DNA of 64,000 nt, taken from Bacteroidales bacterium. Its GTDB lineage: Bacteria > Bacteroidota > Bacteroidia > Bacteroidales > UBA932. The translations under genes and the position numbers were made by a program. Below are positions 25,805 through 34,760 of this stretch, piece after piece (position 1 is the first letter of the stretch; the number at the start of each line of letters is the position of its first letter). The stretch is taken from contig JAGBVU010000031.1 in assembly GCA_017630155.1 (NCBI GenBank), positions 1-64,000 of the forward strand. Reading direction: 5' to 3'. Under the pieces are notes generated by a model that saw only the letters and a list, made by a program, of their open reading frames with translations, did not search any database and was not told the DNA's origin.

Positions 25805-26554
25805 TTATTCTGCCATTGACATGGTGTGATATACGTTCTGTACATCATCATCATCCTCTATCTTGGCAAGGAGTTTTTCCACTGCCTCTTTCTGCTCTCC
25901 GCTAAGGGATTTCAAAGGAACATTAGGGATTCTTTCGAAACCACCTGAGATAAGCTCGAAGCCGTTCTCCTCGATATATTTCTGGATAGCACCATAAGAG
26001 CCGAAGTCACCATAGATAACGATCTGTTTTACTACAGTGCCGTCCTCTTTCTCGTCCTCATCCATATAAACCTCATCAACTCCAAGGTCGATAAGTTCAA
26101 GTTCAAGTTCTTCAAGATCTACAGGTTTGTCCCCTTTTACCTTGAATACAGACTTGTGGTCAAACATAAACTCCACACTACCCTGTGTACCAAGTGCACC
26201 ACCGAATTTGGTGAAATAGCTGCGGATGTTTGCTACAGTTCTGTTGTTGTTGTCGGTAGCGGTCTCCACGAGGATAGCGATACCGTGTGGGCCGTAGCCT
26301 TCATATACAAGCTCTTTGTAGTCGCTCTGATCTTTCTCTACTGCTCTCTTGATAGCCCTTTCGATATTCTCTTTAGGCATATTCTCAGAACGTGCGTTCT
26401 GGATAAGGGTTCTCAAACGAGGGTTATTTGCTGGATCTGTACCGCCCGCTTTTGCTGCGATGGTGATCTCTTTTCCGATTCTGGTGAAAACGCGGGCCAT
26501 GTTGCCCCAACGTTTGAATTTACGTTCTTTTCTGAACTCAAATGCTCTTCCCAT
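25805..26554 (-). CDS. YebC/PmpR family protein
   Basis: The 249-residue protein has the full YebC signature: GRAFEFRKERKFKRWGNMARVFTRIGKEITIAAKAGG, NPRLR, NMPKENIERAIKRA, YEGYGPHGIAILVE and the TDNNNRTVANIRSYF loop. The family was long called transcriptional regulators; several members are now known to help ribosomes through proline-rich stalls. Acidic C-terminus. It is 24 bases after the TPR gene and 35 before mce. Confidence 0.92.
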   Translation of the reverse strand: MGRAFEFRKERKFKRWGNMARVFTRIGKEITIAAKAGGTDPANNPRLRTLIQNARSENMPKENIERAIKRAVEKDQSDYKELVYEGYGPHGIAILVETATDNNNRTVANIRSYFTKFGGALGTQGSVEFMFDHKSVFKVKGDKPVDLEELELELIDLGVDEVYMDEDEKEDGTVVKQIVIYGDFGSYGAIQKYIEENGFELISGGFERIPNVPLKSLSGEQKEAVEKLLAKIEDDDDVQNVYHTMSMAE

Positions 26555-26578
26555 ACCTTAAATATAGTGCTGTTTGGA

Positions 26579-27256
26579 TTATTTTACCTGAATTCTCTGG
26601 ATGTATTTTTCGATTTCGAAACCCTCAAGTGTTTGTGGGTACTCTTTTTTGATCTGCTCGTAGAGTGAAAGGGCTTTGGCATTGTTGCCAAGTTCTTCTG
26701 CCATAAGACCGGCTTTAAGAAGATAACCTGCTGCATAAGCGTTGTTAGCTACTGAAGCTGCTTTCTCGTATTGTGAAAGGGCCCCCTTGTAATCCTCTTT
26801 CATAGCATATGCGTCACCAAGACAGCACTCTGCACGGGCTGCAAGGATAACATCTTTGCCATTGTATTTTTTCAAGTAAGAGATGGCGTTGTCTGCGTTG
26901 CCAAGCTGAAGTTCGCAAACACCTGCGTAAAGGTAAACTGCCTTGCCGGCTTTGCTGCCGTACTCGTCAACGATCTGTGCAAAACCGAGAGAATTGCCGT
27001 CACCATTAAGTGCTTTTTCGTAATCTGCTGCACGGAAATATTGCTCTGCAACGAAAGTCTGTCCTGCAGCCTCAGCTTTCAAAGGTTTGATGTAAAGTTG
27101 CGAAACAGCGATGATAACTACTGCGATAACTGCCACTGCAGCTGAAATTATAGAGATTTTCTTACCATTCTCCTTGAAGAAATTCTCCACTTTAGATACT
27201 GCTTCGCCTACGTTCTGGGCTGTTTCAATGTTCTGATTTTTAGGTTGTTGTGCCAT
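26579..27256 (-). CDS. TPR-containing single-pass membrane protein (YfgM-like)
   Basis: From the ATG at 27256 (the AQQPKN N-terminus) the protein has 225 residues. About 30 cytoplasmic residues are followed by one membrane helix (ISIISAAVAVIAVVIIAVSQLYI) and then a region of three or four tetratricopeptide-like helix pairs (AVYLYAGVCELQLGNADNAISYLKKY, AARAECCLGDAYAMKEDYKGALSQYEKA). The plan matches YfgM-like proteins that act near the translocon. An upstream in-frame start at 27295 would add 13 residues overlapping the promoter, so it is rejected. Confidence 0.8.
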   Translation of the reverse strand: MAQQPKNQNIETAQNVGEAVSKVENFFKENGKKISIISAAVAVIAVVIIAVSQLYIKPLKAEAAGQTFVAEQYFRAADYEKALNGDGNSLGFAQIVDEYGSKAGKAVYLYAGVCELQLGNADNAISYLKKYNGKDVILAARAECCLGDAYAMKEDYKGALSQYEKAASVANNAYAAGYLLKAGLMAEELGNNAKALSLYEQIKKEYPQTLEGFEIEKYIQRIQVK

Positions 27257-27296
27257 TGTTATAGATTTTAATATTATTTGCCAAAAATAAATCACG

Positions 27297-27304
27297 CAAA
27301 TATA
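27297..27304 (-). promoter_or_regulatory. -7 element for the TPR-yebC-mce operon
   Basis: TATATTTG on the minus strand is a perfect TAnnTTTG element; transcription would begin near 27291. A clear -33 TTG at the right distance was not found. Confidence 0.45.
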
Positions 27305-27336
27305 CGAAAAACAAAAGGAACTAACCTAATATAAAC

Positions 27337-27368
27337 TTGATAATTTTATCAACAATTTCTTATCTTCG
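27337..27368 (+). promoter_or_regulatory. Likely recF promoter
   Basis: TTG at 27337-27339, 21 bases, then TATCTTCG at 27361-27368 (one mismatch to TAnnTTTG). The expected start lies near 27374, leaving a very short leader. Confidence 0.45.
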
Positions 27369-27387
27369 CACTCAAATAGAGATGGAG

Positions 27388-28485
27388 ATGCACATAAAAA
27401 CCCTTACACTTTCAAATTTCAAGAACATTGCTTCTGCCCAATTGGAATTCTCCCCAAATATTAACTGTATCTGGGGTGATAACGGGGAGGGGAAGACTAA
27501 CCTTCTGGATGCAGTGCACTACCTCTCCATGACAAAAAGCTTCCTCCAATCATCTGACAGATTTACATATACTTATGGAGAAAATGAAGCTATCCTTTGC
27601 GGTCACTATGATCTCAATGGCTACGATGAAAAGATAGCGATTTCTGTAAAGAGCTCCGGAGACAAAACGGTAAAGAAAAATGATAAGCAGTACACAAAAA
27701 TCTCCGAGCATATTGGGCATATTCCTGTGGTGGTAATTTCCCCTTCCGATACATCCCTTATCCACGACTCTGGGGAGGAGAGGAGGAGATTTATGAATAT
27801 TGTCCTCTCTCAGACTGACCAGCCCTATCTGAGGGCCATGCAGAGCTATAACCGTGTCCTGCAACAGCGCAACAAACTTTTAAAGAGTGATACACCGCCT
27901 TCGCAGATTCTCCTTGAAGCATTCTCCGGACAGCTCGGCAGGGATGCAGGTTATATCCACCAGAAGAGGGGGGAACTTGCCGCTGAACTGAACTCCCTGG
28001 CAAGTGAATTCTATACCCTTCTTTCAGATGGAAAGGAGAGTGTCTCTCTCGAGTACACTTCAGACCTCAATAAGGGTACTATGCAGGAACTCCTCGAGGG
28101 GTCATACCACAGGGATACAATATTGAAATATACCTCTGTGGGTATTCAGAGGGACGATTTTGACTTCCTTATGAATGGGTATCCCATCAAGAAGTGCTCT
28201 TCTCAAGGGCAACAGAAAACATTCCTTATATCCTTAAAGCTGGCACAGCTTTCTATGATGAGGAAGAGGTACGGATTCTCCCCTATACTGCTCCTTGATG
28301 ATGTCTTTGACAAACTCGATATGAAGAGGGTGGAGCAACTCATAAATATGGTTTCCAAAGAGGGTTTCGGCCAGCTTTTTGTTACAGACTCAAATAAAGT
28401 AAGAATATCTGATCTGGTCAGGAAACTGGACAGCCAGAGCAGATTCTATACAGTCTCTAAAGGGCAATTTACTGAGGTCAAATGA
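27388..28485 (+). CDS. recF: DNA replication and repair protein RecF
   Basis: The protein has 365 residues from the ATG at 27388; an ATG two codons earlier (27382) is equally possible, while the frame's first ATG at 27337 overlaps the promoter. It is an SMC-like ATPase: Walker A GDNGEGKT (30-37), a signature-type SSQGQQK motif near residue 270 and Walker B LLLDDVFDKLD. RecF loads RecA at gaps through RecR. It is away from dnaA-dnaN here and instead starts an operon with DUF721 and pdxB. Confidence 0.93.
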   Translation: MHIKTLTLSNFKNIASAQLEFSPNINCIWGDNGEGKTNLLDAVHYLSMTKSFLQSSDRFTYTYGENEAILCGHYDLNGYDEKIAISVKSSGDKTVKKNDKQYTKISEHIGHIPVVVISPSDTSLIHDSGEERRRFMNIVLSQTDQPYLRAMQSYNRVLQQRNKLLKSDTPPSQILLEAFSGQLGRDAGYIHQKRGELAAELNSLASEFYTLLSDGKESVSLEYTSDLNKGTMQELLEGSYHRDTILKYTSVGIQRDDFDFLMNGYPIKKCSSQGQQKTFLISLKLAQLSMMRKRYGFSPILLLDDVFDKLDMKRVEQLINMVSKEGFGQLFVTDSNKVRISDLVRKLDSQSRFYTVSKGQFTEVK

Positions 28486-28778
28486 AAAGGACAGATCCCA
28501 TAAATATAAACGAACTTGTGGCCGTCTTCACTAGAAGACTGGGCATTGATGGCGATTTGAAAAGGGTGAGGATTTACCAGGCCTGGGACGATGTCGTGGG
28601 GCTCAGGGTGGCCCAGGCCACAGCCAAAAAATTCTATAGGGAGAAGGATAAAATACTCTTCTGCACTATGACATCATCACCATTGGCAAACCAGCTCTAT
28701 TTCCAGTCAGAGGTGATAAAGAAGAGGATTAATGAGGAGTTGCAGGAGGATCTGGTCTCAAAAGTGGTAATAAGATGA
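28482..28778 (+). CDS. DUF721 (DciA-related) protein
   Basis: The 98-residue protein starts inside the recF stop codon (4-base overlap). It has the DUF721 core: W-DDVVG near residue 33 followed by AQATAKKFYREKDKILFCTM and the SSPLANQLYFQSEVIKKRINE helix. DUF721 includes DciA, which loads the replicative helicase in many bacteria, and pairing with recF suits a replication role. Function here is inferred. Confidence 0.8.
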   Translation: MKRTDPININELVAVFTRRLGIDGDLKRVRIYQAWDDVVGLRVAQATAKKFYREKDKILFCTMTSSPLANQLYFQSEVIKKRINEELQEDLVSKVVIR

Positions 28779-29821
28779 TAAAAGTTGTTGCAGATATCGA
28801 TATCCCTTATCTGAAGGGTGTCCTTGAGCCTTATGCCCAGGTGGAGTATATGAAGGGGAAGGATATCGGCCCCTCCTCTGTCAGGGGTGCAGATGCCCTT
28901 TTTGTCAGGACACGTACCAAATGTGACCGCACACTTCTGGAGGGCTCTTCTGTCAAGTTCATTACATCTGCCACTATCGGGACTGACCATATAGATCTGG
29001 ATTATCTCGCTTCGCGCAATACAGCATTTGCAAATGCCCCCGGTTGCAATGCCGGCGGTGTGATGCAGTATGTCCATACTGCCCTTTTTGCTGTGGCAGC
29101 AGCAAAAGGGATAGAACTTCAGGGGAAGACCCTTGGGGTGATAGGGGTAGGGAACACCGGCAGTAGAGTGGCTGCCCTAGGGGAGCACCTCGGCTTCAAG
29201 GTGCTGCGCAATGACCCTCCCAAAGAGGCTTATGCAGAGGATAAAAGCATCTATTGTCCTTTGGAATATCTGCTTGACAATTCAGATATAATCACCATGC
29301 ATGTCCCCCTTGACCAGACCACCAAAGGGATGGCAGACAGCAGTTTTTTCTCCAGAGTAAAGCCGGGCACCATCTTTATCAATGCCTCCAGAGGTGAGGT
29401 TTTGTGCGACGATGCGCTTCTGGCAAAAAGGGGGGAGCTTGCTGCCCTGATTCTTGATGTGTGGAATGGTGAGCCTGGGGCAATATCACAGGAACTTATT
29501 GATGCTGCAGATATTGCAACACCACATATCGCAGGATACTCTTATGAAGGGAAAATCAACGGCACAGCGATGGCTGTCCAAGCATTTGCCCGTCATTTCG
29601 GAATAGAAGGGCTCTATGACTTTGTCCCCGGACACACCCCTGTCCCGAGACTGGAGTTGCGTGATGCGGATGGAGGTTTTCTCCCCACCCCAGAGGTGGC
29701 CTCAAGGCTTCTTTCTGCCTTCCCCATCTATGAACTCGACAATGCATTGAGGGGGAATCCTTCATCATTTGAAAAGATAAGGGGAGAATACCAGTATAGG
29801 AGGGAGTTTGTATGGAGATAA
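28775..29821 (+). CDS. pdxB: 4-phosphoerythronate dehydrogenase
   Basis: The 348-residue protein is a D-2-hydroxyacid dehydrogenase. It has the Rossmann motif GVIGVGNTGSRVA, catalytic features (Arg in NASRGEV, Glu in VWNGEP, His in ATPHIAGYS) and the PdxB-type opening VVADIDIPYLKGVLEP with SATIGTDHIDLDYL. It oxidises 4-phospho-D-erythronate in pyridoxal phosphate synthesis. It overlaps the DUF721 stop by 4 bases and the following secreted-protein gene by 10. Confidence 0.9.
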   Translation: MIKVVADIDIPYLKGVLEPYAQVEYMKGKDIGPSSVRGADALFVRTRTKCDRTLLEGSSVKFITSATIGTDHIDLDYLASRNTAFANAPGCNAGGVMQYVHTALFAVAAAKGIELQGKTLGVIGVGNTGSRVAALGEHLGFKVLRNDPPKEAYAEDKSIYCPLEYLLDNSDIITMHVPLDQTTKGMADSSFFSRVKPGTIFINASRGEVLCDDALLAKRGELAALILDVWNGEPGAISQELIDAADIATPHIAGYSYEGKINGTAMAVQAFARHFGIEGLYDFVPGHTPVPRLELRDADGGFLPTPEVASRLLSAFPIYELDNALRGNPSSFEKIRGEYQYRREFVWR

Positions 29822-30489
29822 AAAGAATATTTATAATCCTGGCGGCAGTGATGGCATTGGTCAGTAGAGCAATGGCCCAGGAATCATACTTCTGCACACA
29901 GGAGAATGTCACTCTGGAATATACAAGAACTGCTCCAGATGGAGATGTGAAATGGTACCACACTATGTGTATCGGCACTGTGGATGGTGATACTCTTGAT
30001 TACACATCTTTCATAAAGAACCATAAAGGGAAGCCATACTATGGTGACAGACCTGCAGAACTTGAAGCACTTCTCCATGATGGGGATGTTACCCTCAATG
30101 TGGCGGAGTCGGTGGCTGCAGTTTTCAGGACAATGTTCCCCAAAAATACAAAAATCACCACTACCGGAGGGGAGTCCACCCTGCCGTATGATATGGCCCC
30201 GGGCGATACCCTCCCCGATGTCTATGCCTCGGTCAAAGCACTTGGTATGAAGATGAAAATTGACGTTACTGACAGAAGGGTGCTCAGATATGAGACAATC
30301 ACGACTCCGGCAGGGGTGTTTGATTGTATCGTGGTTAGGGAGAGAAAAGTGGAGAAGGGGATGGGGCGCAACCGCCACACCATAGCAGATACATGGTATG
30401 CCCGCAGTGTGGGGATGGTAAGGCACGACACCCACGACCCCGATCTCAATCTTCTCACCTCGGAGGTGCTGACCTCTATTGAGGGGTAA
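29812..30489 (+). CDS. Secreted protein of unknown function (DUF3108/TapB-like)
   Basis: The 225-residue protein has a signal peptide (residues 1-22, cut after RAMA) and is otherwise soluble. The central part (VLRYETITTPAGVFDCIVVRERKVEK, then DTWYARSVGMVRHDT) resembles DUF3108/TapB-like periplasmic beta proteins, a family mentioned here from memory. It overlaps pdxB by 10 bases, and its end overlaps the end of a convergent lipoprotein gene by 14 bases. Biochemical role is unknown. Confidence 0.6.
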   Translation: MEIKRIFIILAAVMALVSRAMAQESYFCTQENVTLEYTRTAPDGDVKWYHTMCIGTVDGDTLDYTSFIKNHKGKPYYGDRPAELEALLHDGDVTLNVAESVAAVFRTMFPKNTKITTTGGESTLPYDMAPGDTLPDVYASVKALGMKMKIDVTDRRVLRYETITTPAGVFDCIVVRERKVEKGMGRNRHTIADTWYARSVGMVRHDTHDPDLNLLTSEVLTSIEG

Positions 30490-31252
30490 ATATCACCCTG
30501 AAGCAGCAACTCTCCCCATAGCTGTTCTCGAAAGCATCGGTATTGATTTCAAGAGTCACATCTGTAACCTCCGGATGTTGGGCCAGTGCATATTGTTCCA
30601 TATATACCCCTTTTACTTTCCAGAAATTCGGACTGGTGTCCCGATAACTGATGGCACTGTCACTCACCCTGAAGGGATCCTTGTAATTTAGGAATTTGTT
30701 GCAACCATAGTGGTGTCCACTGTCGGTAAGGTAGATGTTTTTAACCACAATTTTATCCCTGCTCTCCTGGGGAATAAAATCTTTTATTTCGATTCTGAGG
30801 GTATCTCGTGGCACCTTGAAATGGTAGATTCTGGTTATTTTCCCGATTCCATCCCCCTCTCCATTGTGCTCTATCATAGGGAAATATCTCTCTTGACCAT
30901 TGATTTTTATATGGAGACCGGTGTGGCTGTAATACTCGGAAACGAATGTGCATCGCCTCTGTGTGTCACCATAACTGGCGGTAATGGTCCCCTCTCCGTC
31001 CGAGAGGTATCTTACAGTGCACCCCTGACTGTCGGGCTCCAGTGTTACAATCCCTTCAGGGGATGCGCTCCAGACAATCTCTTCTGGTATCCTTTTTCCC
31101 TGTAGTTCCACTCTGGAGAACTTGTCGGTCGATATAAATATGTTTGTGGTGTCAATATCCCATTCATACCCTTTGGTGGAGGGAAATATCTCCGGCAAGG
31201 TGCAGGAGTGGATGAGGAGTGCCATCGCGAGTAATCTTGTTATCCATTTCAT
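30476..31252 (-). CDS. Lipoprotein with an Ig-like (Big_2-like) segment, fimbrial cluster
   Basis: From the ATG at 31252 it has 258 residues with a lipoprotein signal (LIHSC). Residues about 45-105 read like a Big_2 Ig domain (EEIVWSASPEGIVTLEP, VRYLSDGEGTITASYGD), and the rest is beta-rich with several Tyr/Cys residues. It is the last gene of the fimbrial cluster and 11 bases after the long tip protein. It may be an accessory surface subunit, which is inference from context. Confidence 0.6.
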   Translation of the reverse strand: MKWITRLLAMALLIHSCTLPEIFPSTKGYEWDIDTTNIFISTDKFSRVELQGKRIPEEIVWSASPEGIVTLEPDSQGCTVRYLSDGEGTITASYGDTQRRCTFVSEYYSHTGLHIKINGQERYFPMIEHNGEGDGIGKITRIYHFKVPRDTLRIEIKDFIPQESRDKIVVKNIYLTDSGHHYGCNKFLNYKDPFRVSDSAISYRDTSPNFWKVKGVYMEQYALAQHPEVTDVTLEINTDAFENSYGESCCFRVIFTPQ

Positions 31253-31263
31253 AATGGTAATAT

Positions 31264-33945
31264 TTAAGGTTTTTGCTGTATGTAGAAGTATCCCCACTCA
31301 TGATCCTCTATTGCTATTCCGGTTTTCCCTGTTCTGGTGGAGGAGTCATCAAGTGTCCTCAATATGGTTTTGGAGGAGAGATAAGTCTCCGGGTGTTGGT
31401 GGAGCCCTACAGCAGTATCGGCGTCATAAGGGACATAATATTCAAATACTGAAGATATTGCCCAATCAAGATTTGACTCCTGGCTGATGTATGAATATCC
31501 CCATTCATTGTCCACTTTCACTATTCTGTATTTGGGTTCCCCTGTGAAGTTGTAGCTCCAGTCAGGATTTTGATTCAGTACACTCCAGGACTTGTCGCTC
31601 CATCTGGAAGTGAACTGGTAGTAGAGGGTTATCTCATCCTTTGTAACATCCAGGCTGTGGACATATACTGAGAGGATATATTGCAGATACATATAAACAT
31701 CTATGGTGACCTCATTGGAGTATATCCCACCTGAATTTGCCCTCAATGTGTACCTTCCAGATGCATTGTTTACAGGGGTTATCTCCCCGGATGAAGTGAT
31801 ATTGAAGATGTTGTCAATGGGGACTCTGTTACCTCGTGAGTCTGTCACTGTCCACTCTATGGGGGAGGTAGCATTGGTCTGTACACTGAGTGAAAGGGTG
31901 GTGGGAAATCCTGCTACCGATACTCCGGCTATGTTTGAGTTCAAAAGCCTCTCACCCGAGATAGATATATTGATGTACGGTTCGGTTACAGTCAATGTGG
32001 TGGAGGCGTATGCCCCTGTGCTGCTCCTGGCTGTTATTGTGGTGGTGCCGCTGCCAATGGCTGTTATCTCCCCTGTGGAGGATATGGTGGCTACGGAGGG
32101 GCTGTTGGAACTCCATCTGACTGTTGCCTGAGTGGGATATAGAGCTGTTACTCTCCCTTGGGCGTGCTCCCCCTTGGCCAGTGTAGTAGGGACAGATATT
32201 GCTATTTTTCCAATATCTACTTTTACCTCCTTTTCGCGGGTGATTCCATTGAGGGTGCCGGTAAGGATATAGCTTCCCACTACCCCTGATGGTGAGCTTC
32301 CGTGGTAGAATGCAGTGAGCGCCCCTGATGAAATTTGGAGAGACTCCTCTCCCGAAACTCTCCGTATAGAGTACTGAGGCGTGCCGTGAGGTTCGGCGGA
32401 GTATGTTATTGTATGGGGGGAGTTGTAACCAGGGTAGAGTATAGGGATATCCCCGATGGAAAAACTCCTCCCTTTGACAGTTATTGTTGAGCCTGATGTT
32501 ATCCCTCCATCCACAGTTGTGGCAAATATGGTGCATTGTCCGGCACTAATACCTGTTACCTCTCCGCCAGGGGATACTGTGGCAATACTATTGTCAGATG
32601 AACTCCATATTACAGATTTGTTGTCTGCCCCTGATGGGAGGACGGTGGCATTGAGAGATATCCCCTCTGCTGTGTATATTGTCGCTGAGGCAGGGGAGAC
32701 AGATACCGATGTGGGGTGGATAGTGGAGTTTACCGTCACAATACCTTTCCCGGATACCCCGGAGATATCGTTGGCAGTGGCGGTGATGGTGCAGGTGCCG
32801 TCTCCTGTAGCGGTGACATTGCCCATCCTGTCCACTATTGCTACTTTTTCATCCGATGAACTCCAGGTTACAGTGTTTGTGTGGGCGTCTGTCGGGAGGA
32901 CCGCTGCATAGAATGTTTTTATCTCCCCTATTTCGGTAAAAGTGTGGGTGATAGGGACCACATTGATCGATGTGACAAGTTTCTCCAGTGATGATCTCTC
33001 TATCCTCCATGTCTCTTCATTTATACCTGTGCCGCTGAATGTGGTGATGCAGGTGTACATAGTGTTTCTGACGATATCAAAGTTGTCCAGCATCCTGCCG
33101 TCGTGGATAAAATATCTGTAGACAAGCTCCTGATCGTACATCTCTGTGGATCTGTAATTGACAAGAAATTCTATGTAGCTGCATCTTTGGATATACCCTT
33201 CGGGGGGAATATGTGTTTTCTGGTCAAGATTGCCGTTGAGGAGATCTCCCTGCATATTTTCCGGAATGTAGAAGTCTATTCCGGAGGTGAAAAGTGTGGA
33301 GAGGTCATCCCCCTCACGACTCTCCCATATATCTGCAGCTTTGTTGTCTTGGGTGACCTTTCCATCAGAAAAATATGGGACCCTGGTGTTGATGTTCCTC
33401 AATCTTGCACACTTGATGTCAAACGTCGTTACAGTTGGAGCCAGGGCACTTTTGTCAATTATAACCCTGAATTTGGAGAGGAGCCTTACAAGCGGCAGGG
33501 CGACGCTCTCCCCGTCGGAGAACTGGCGGGGAGGGAGATATGCAGACATCGGGATAACATTGCCGTCTGCTTGGGATGGGGTGTGGAATGTGAAGCACTC
33601 TCCTTTAAGGGATGCCTCATCTGACACCTGTGGCAGCTCTGTGAGATTGCCTGCATTTGCAATGACATATGTGCTGAGGTGCTCCCCTGCAGGAATCTCC
33701 ATTTGTATCCTCTCCGACGGAGTGTCAGAGTAGAGATATCTGGTCAGTTTCCCTCTGGTGTTGTACAGGAAAATATTGATGTCCGATATCCCTTTTTCAT
33801 CAGCAGGTGTGGATGTCCTGGTCAAGTTGTCATATTGTTCCAGTGTAAAGGTTATTTTCTGAACCTGAGGTATCTCCCCTGTCTCTTTTTTGCAGGATGC
33901 CAGGGCAAGCAAAAATATTGTCTGAAAGAGCAGTAGTCTTTTCAT
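31264..33945 (-). CDS. Fimbrial tip/adhesin-like lipoprotein with Ig-like domains
   Basis: The 893-residue protein starts at the ATG at 33945 and has a lipoprotein signal (ALASC). Residues 20-310 have the Mfa/FimB-like anchor plan (ISDINIFLYNTRG; a D-x-x-NIF-x-Y pattern) with the Arg-type processing site LTR/TS near residue 43. Three Big_2 Ig-like repeats follow (TWSSSDEKVAIVD, IWSSSDNSIATVS, RWSSNSPSVATIS), then a C-terminal domain with two WGY.YI motifs. Length and position after FimB/Mfa2 suit a distal adhesin. The ligand is unknown. Start upstream at 33972 would put the signal off the N-terminus. Confidence 0.75.
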   Translation of the reverse strand: MKRLLLFQTIFLLALASCKKETGEIPQVQKITFTLEQYDNLTRTSTPADEKGISDINIFLYNTRGKLTRYLYSDTPSERIQMEIPAGEHLSTYVIANAGNLTELPQVSDEASLKGECFTFHTPSQADGNVIPMSAYLPPRQFSDGESVALPLVRLLSKFRVIIDKSALAPTVTTFDIKCARLRNINTRVPYFSDGKVTQDNKAADIWESREGDDLSTLFTSGIDFYIPENMQGDLLNGNLDQKTHIPPEGYIQRCSYIEFLVNYRSTEMYDQELVYRYFIHDGRMLDNFDIVRNTMYTCITTFSGTGINEETWRIERSSLEKLVTSINVVPITHTFTEIGEIKTFYAAVLPTDAHTNTVTWSSSDEKVAIVDRMGNVTATGDGTCTITATANDISGVSGKGIVTVNSTIHPTSVSVSPASATIYTAEGISLNATVLPSGADNKSVIWSSSDNSIATVSPGGEVTGISAGQCTIFATTVDGGITSGSTITVKGRSFSIGDIPILYPGYNSPHTITYSAEPHGTPQYSIRRVSGEESLQISSGALTAFYHGSSPSGVVGSYILTGTLNGITREKEVKVDIGKIAISVPTTLAKGEHAQGRVTALYPTQATVRWSSNSPSVATISSTGEITAIGSGTTTITARSSTGAYASTTLTVTEPYINISISGERLLNSNIAGVSVAGFPTTLSLSVQTNATSPIEWTVTDSRGNRVPIDNIFNITSSGEITPVNNASGRYTLRANSGGIYSNEVTIDVYMYLQYILSVYVHSLDVTKDEITLYYQFTSRWSDKSWSVLNQNPDWSYNFTGEPKYRIVKVDNEWGYSYISQESNLDWAISSVFEYYVPYDADTAVGLHQHPETYLSSKTILRTLDDSSTRTGKTGIAIEDHEWGYFYIQQKP

Positions 33946-33955
33946 AAGTGATTGT

Positions 33956-34759
33956 TTAGAATGTAGTCTCAACGTGGAATATGGAGTTGAACCCCTCTGC
34001 AGATATCTTTATGGTAGTTCTGGAGATGTCAATCTCTATATAGAGGTCTTCGAGTTCGGGAGAGGATAGGTCATAGCCGCTTTGGGCGATTTTTTCAAGT
34101 ATAGGGATTACGGCGACTATGACGCCATCCGATGCAGATGATATTCTCAATGTGAAATCATCCTCAGGGGTCAGTCGCGGCAACCGTGTTCCGAAAATGT
34201 AGTACTCTTCCCCTTCGGTGGGGATATGGCTTGGGAGGGGTGAATGGTAAAACTCCCCACTGACAGGGGTACCCTCGTTGTCATATCCCACTGTGGAACC
34301 CATTATCTCCATATTTATCCCCGAATCGTCTGCTTCTGATGGCTCGCATATCCTGATATGTACACCAATATGGTTTTTGAGAAGTGTAATCCTCTCATTC
34401 ATGAGATCGTCTCTGATCTCTATTTTAGTGAAGTATGTGTATATGTCATCCAGAGGGAGACCTGGAGGGGCTACATATCCCTCTTCATATCTCATATTTG
34501 ATATATTGCCGAATATAGCCATGTTGGCAGATCCTTTGGGGACAGCCCTCTCATACACACCTCCAAACTCCTCCCTGTATATGGTATCTGCATAAATCCC
34601 TCTCCCCTCATATTCAAGTATCATATGGAGATTCTCCACACTCTCGGGAATTGATGAGAGGTCGATGGTCAAATATGTGGGGCATTCACCTCTATCTTCG
34701 TGGATGCACGATATTGGAAACAATAGTGCAACAATGGCAACCGCACAGACCCCCCTCAT
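33956..34759 (-). CDS. FimB/Mfa2 family fimbrial anchor
   Basis: The ATG at 34759 gives 267 residues with a lipoprotein signal (FPISC), followed at once by the C-I-H-E-D-R-G-E-C-P motif that marks Mfa2/FimB anchors. The rest is beta-rich with a transthyretin-like pattern. In Porphyromonas gingivalis, Mfa2/FimB fixes the fimbria to the outer membrane and limits its length. It lies 1 base after the fimbrillin gene. Confidence 0.85.
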   Translation of the reverse strand: MRGVCAVAIVALLFPISCIHEDRGECPTYLTIDLSSIPESVENLHMILEYEGRGIYADTIYREEFGGVYERAVPKGSANMAIFGNISNMRYEEGYVAPPGLPLDDIYTYFTKIEIRDDLMNERITLLKNHIGVHIRICEPSEADDSGINMEIMGSTVGYDNEGTPVSGEFYHSPLPSHIPTEGEEYYIFGTRLPRLTPEDDFTLRISSASDGVIVAVIPILEKIAQSGYDLSSPELEDLYIEIDISRTTIKISAEGFNSIFHVETTF

Positions 34760-34760
34760 A

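Noticed and set aside
28482..28778. DUF721 gene as a spurious small frame
   Set aside because: It is kept as a gene: the DUF721 motifs are present and it overlaps neighbours by 4 bases on both sides.
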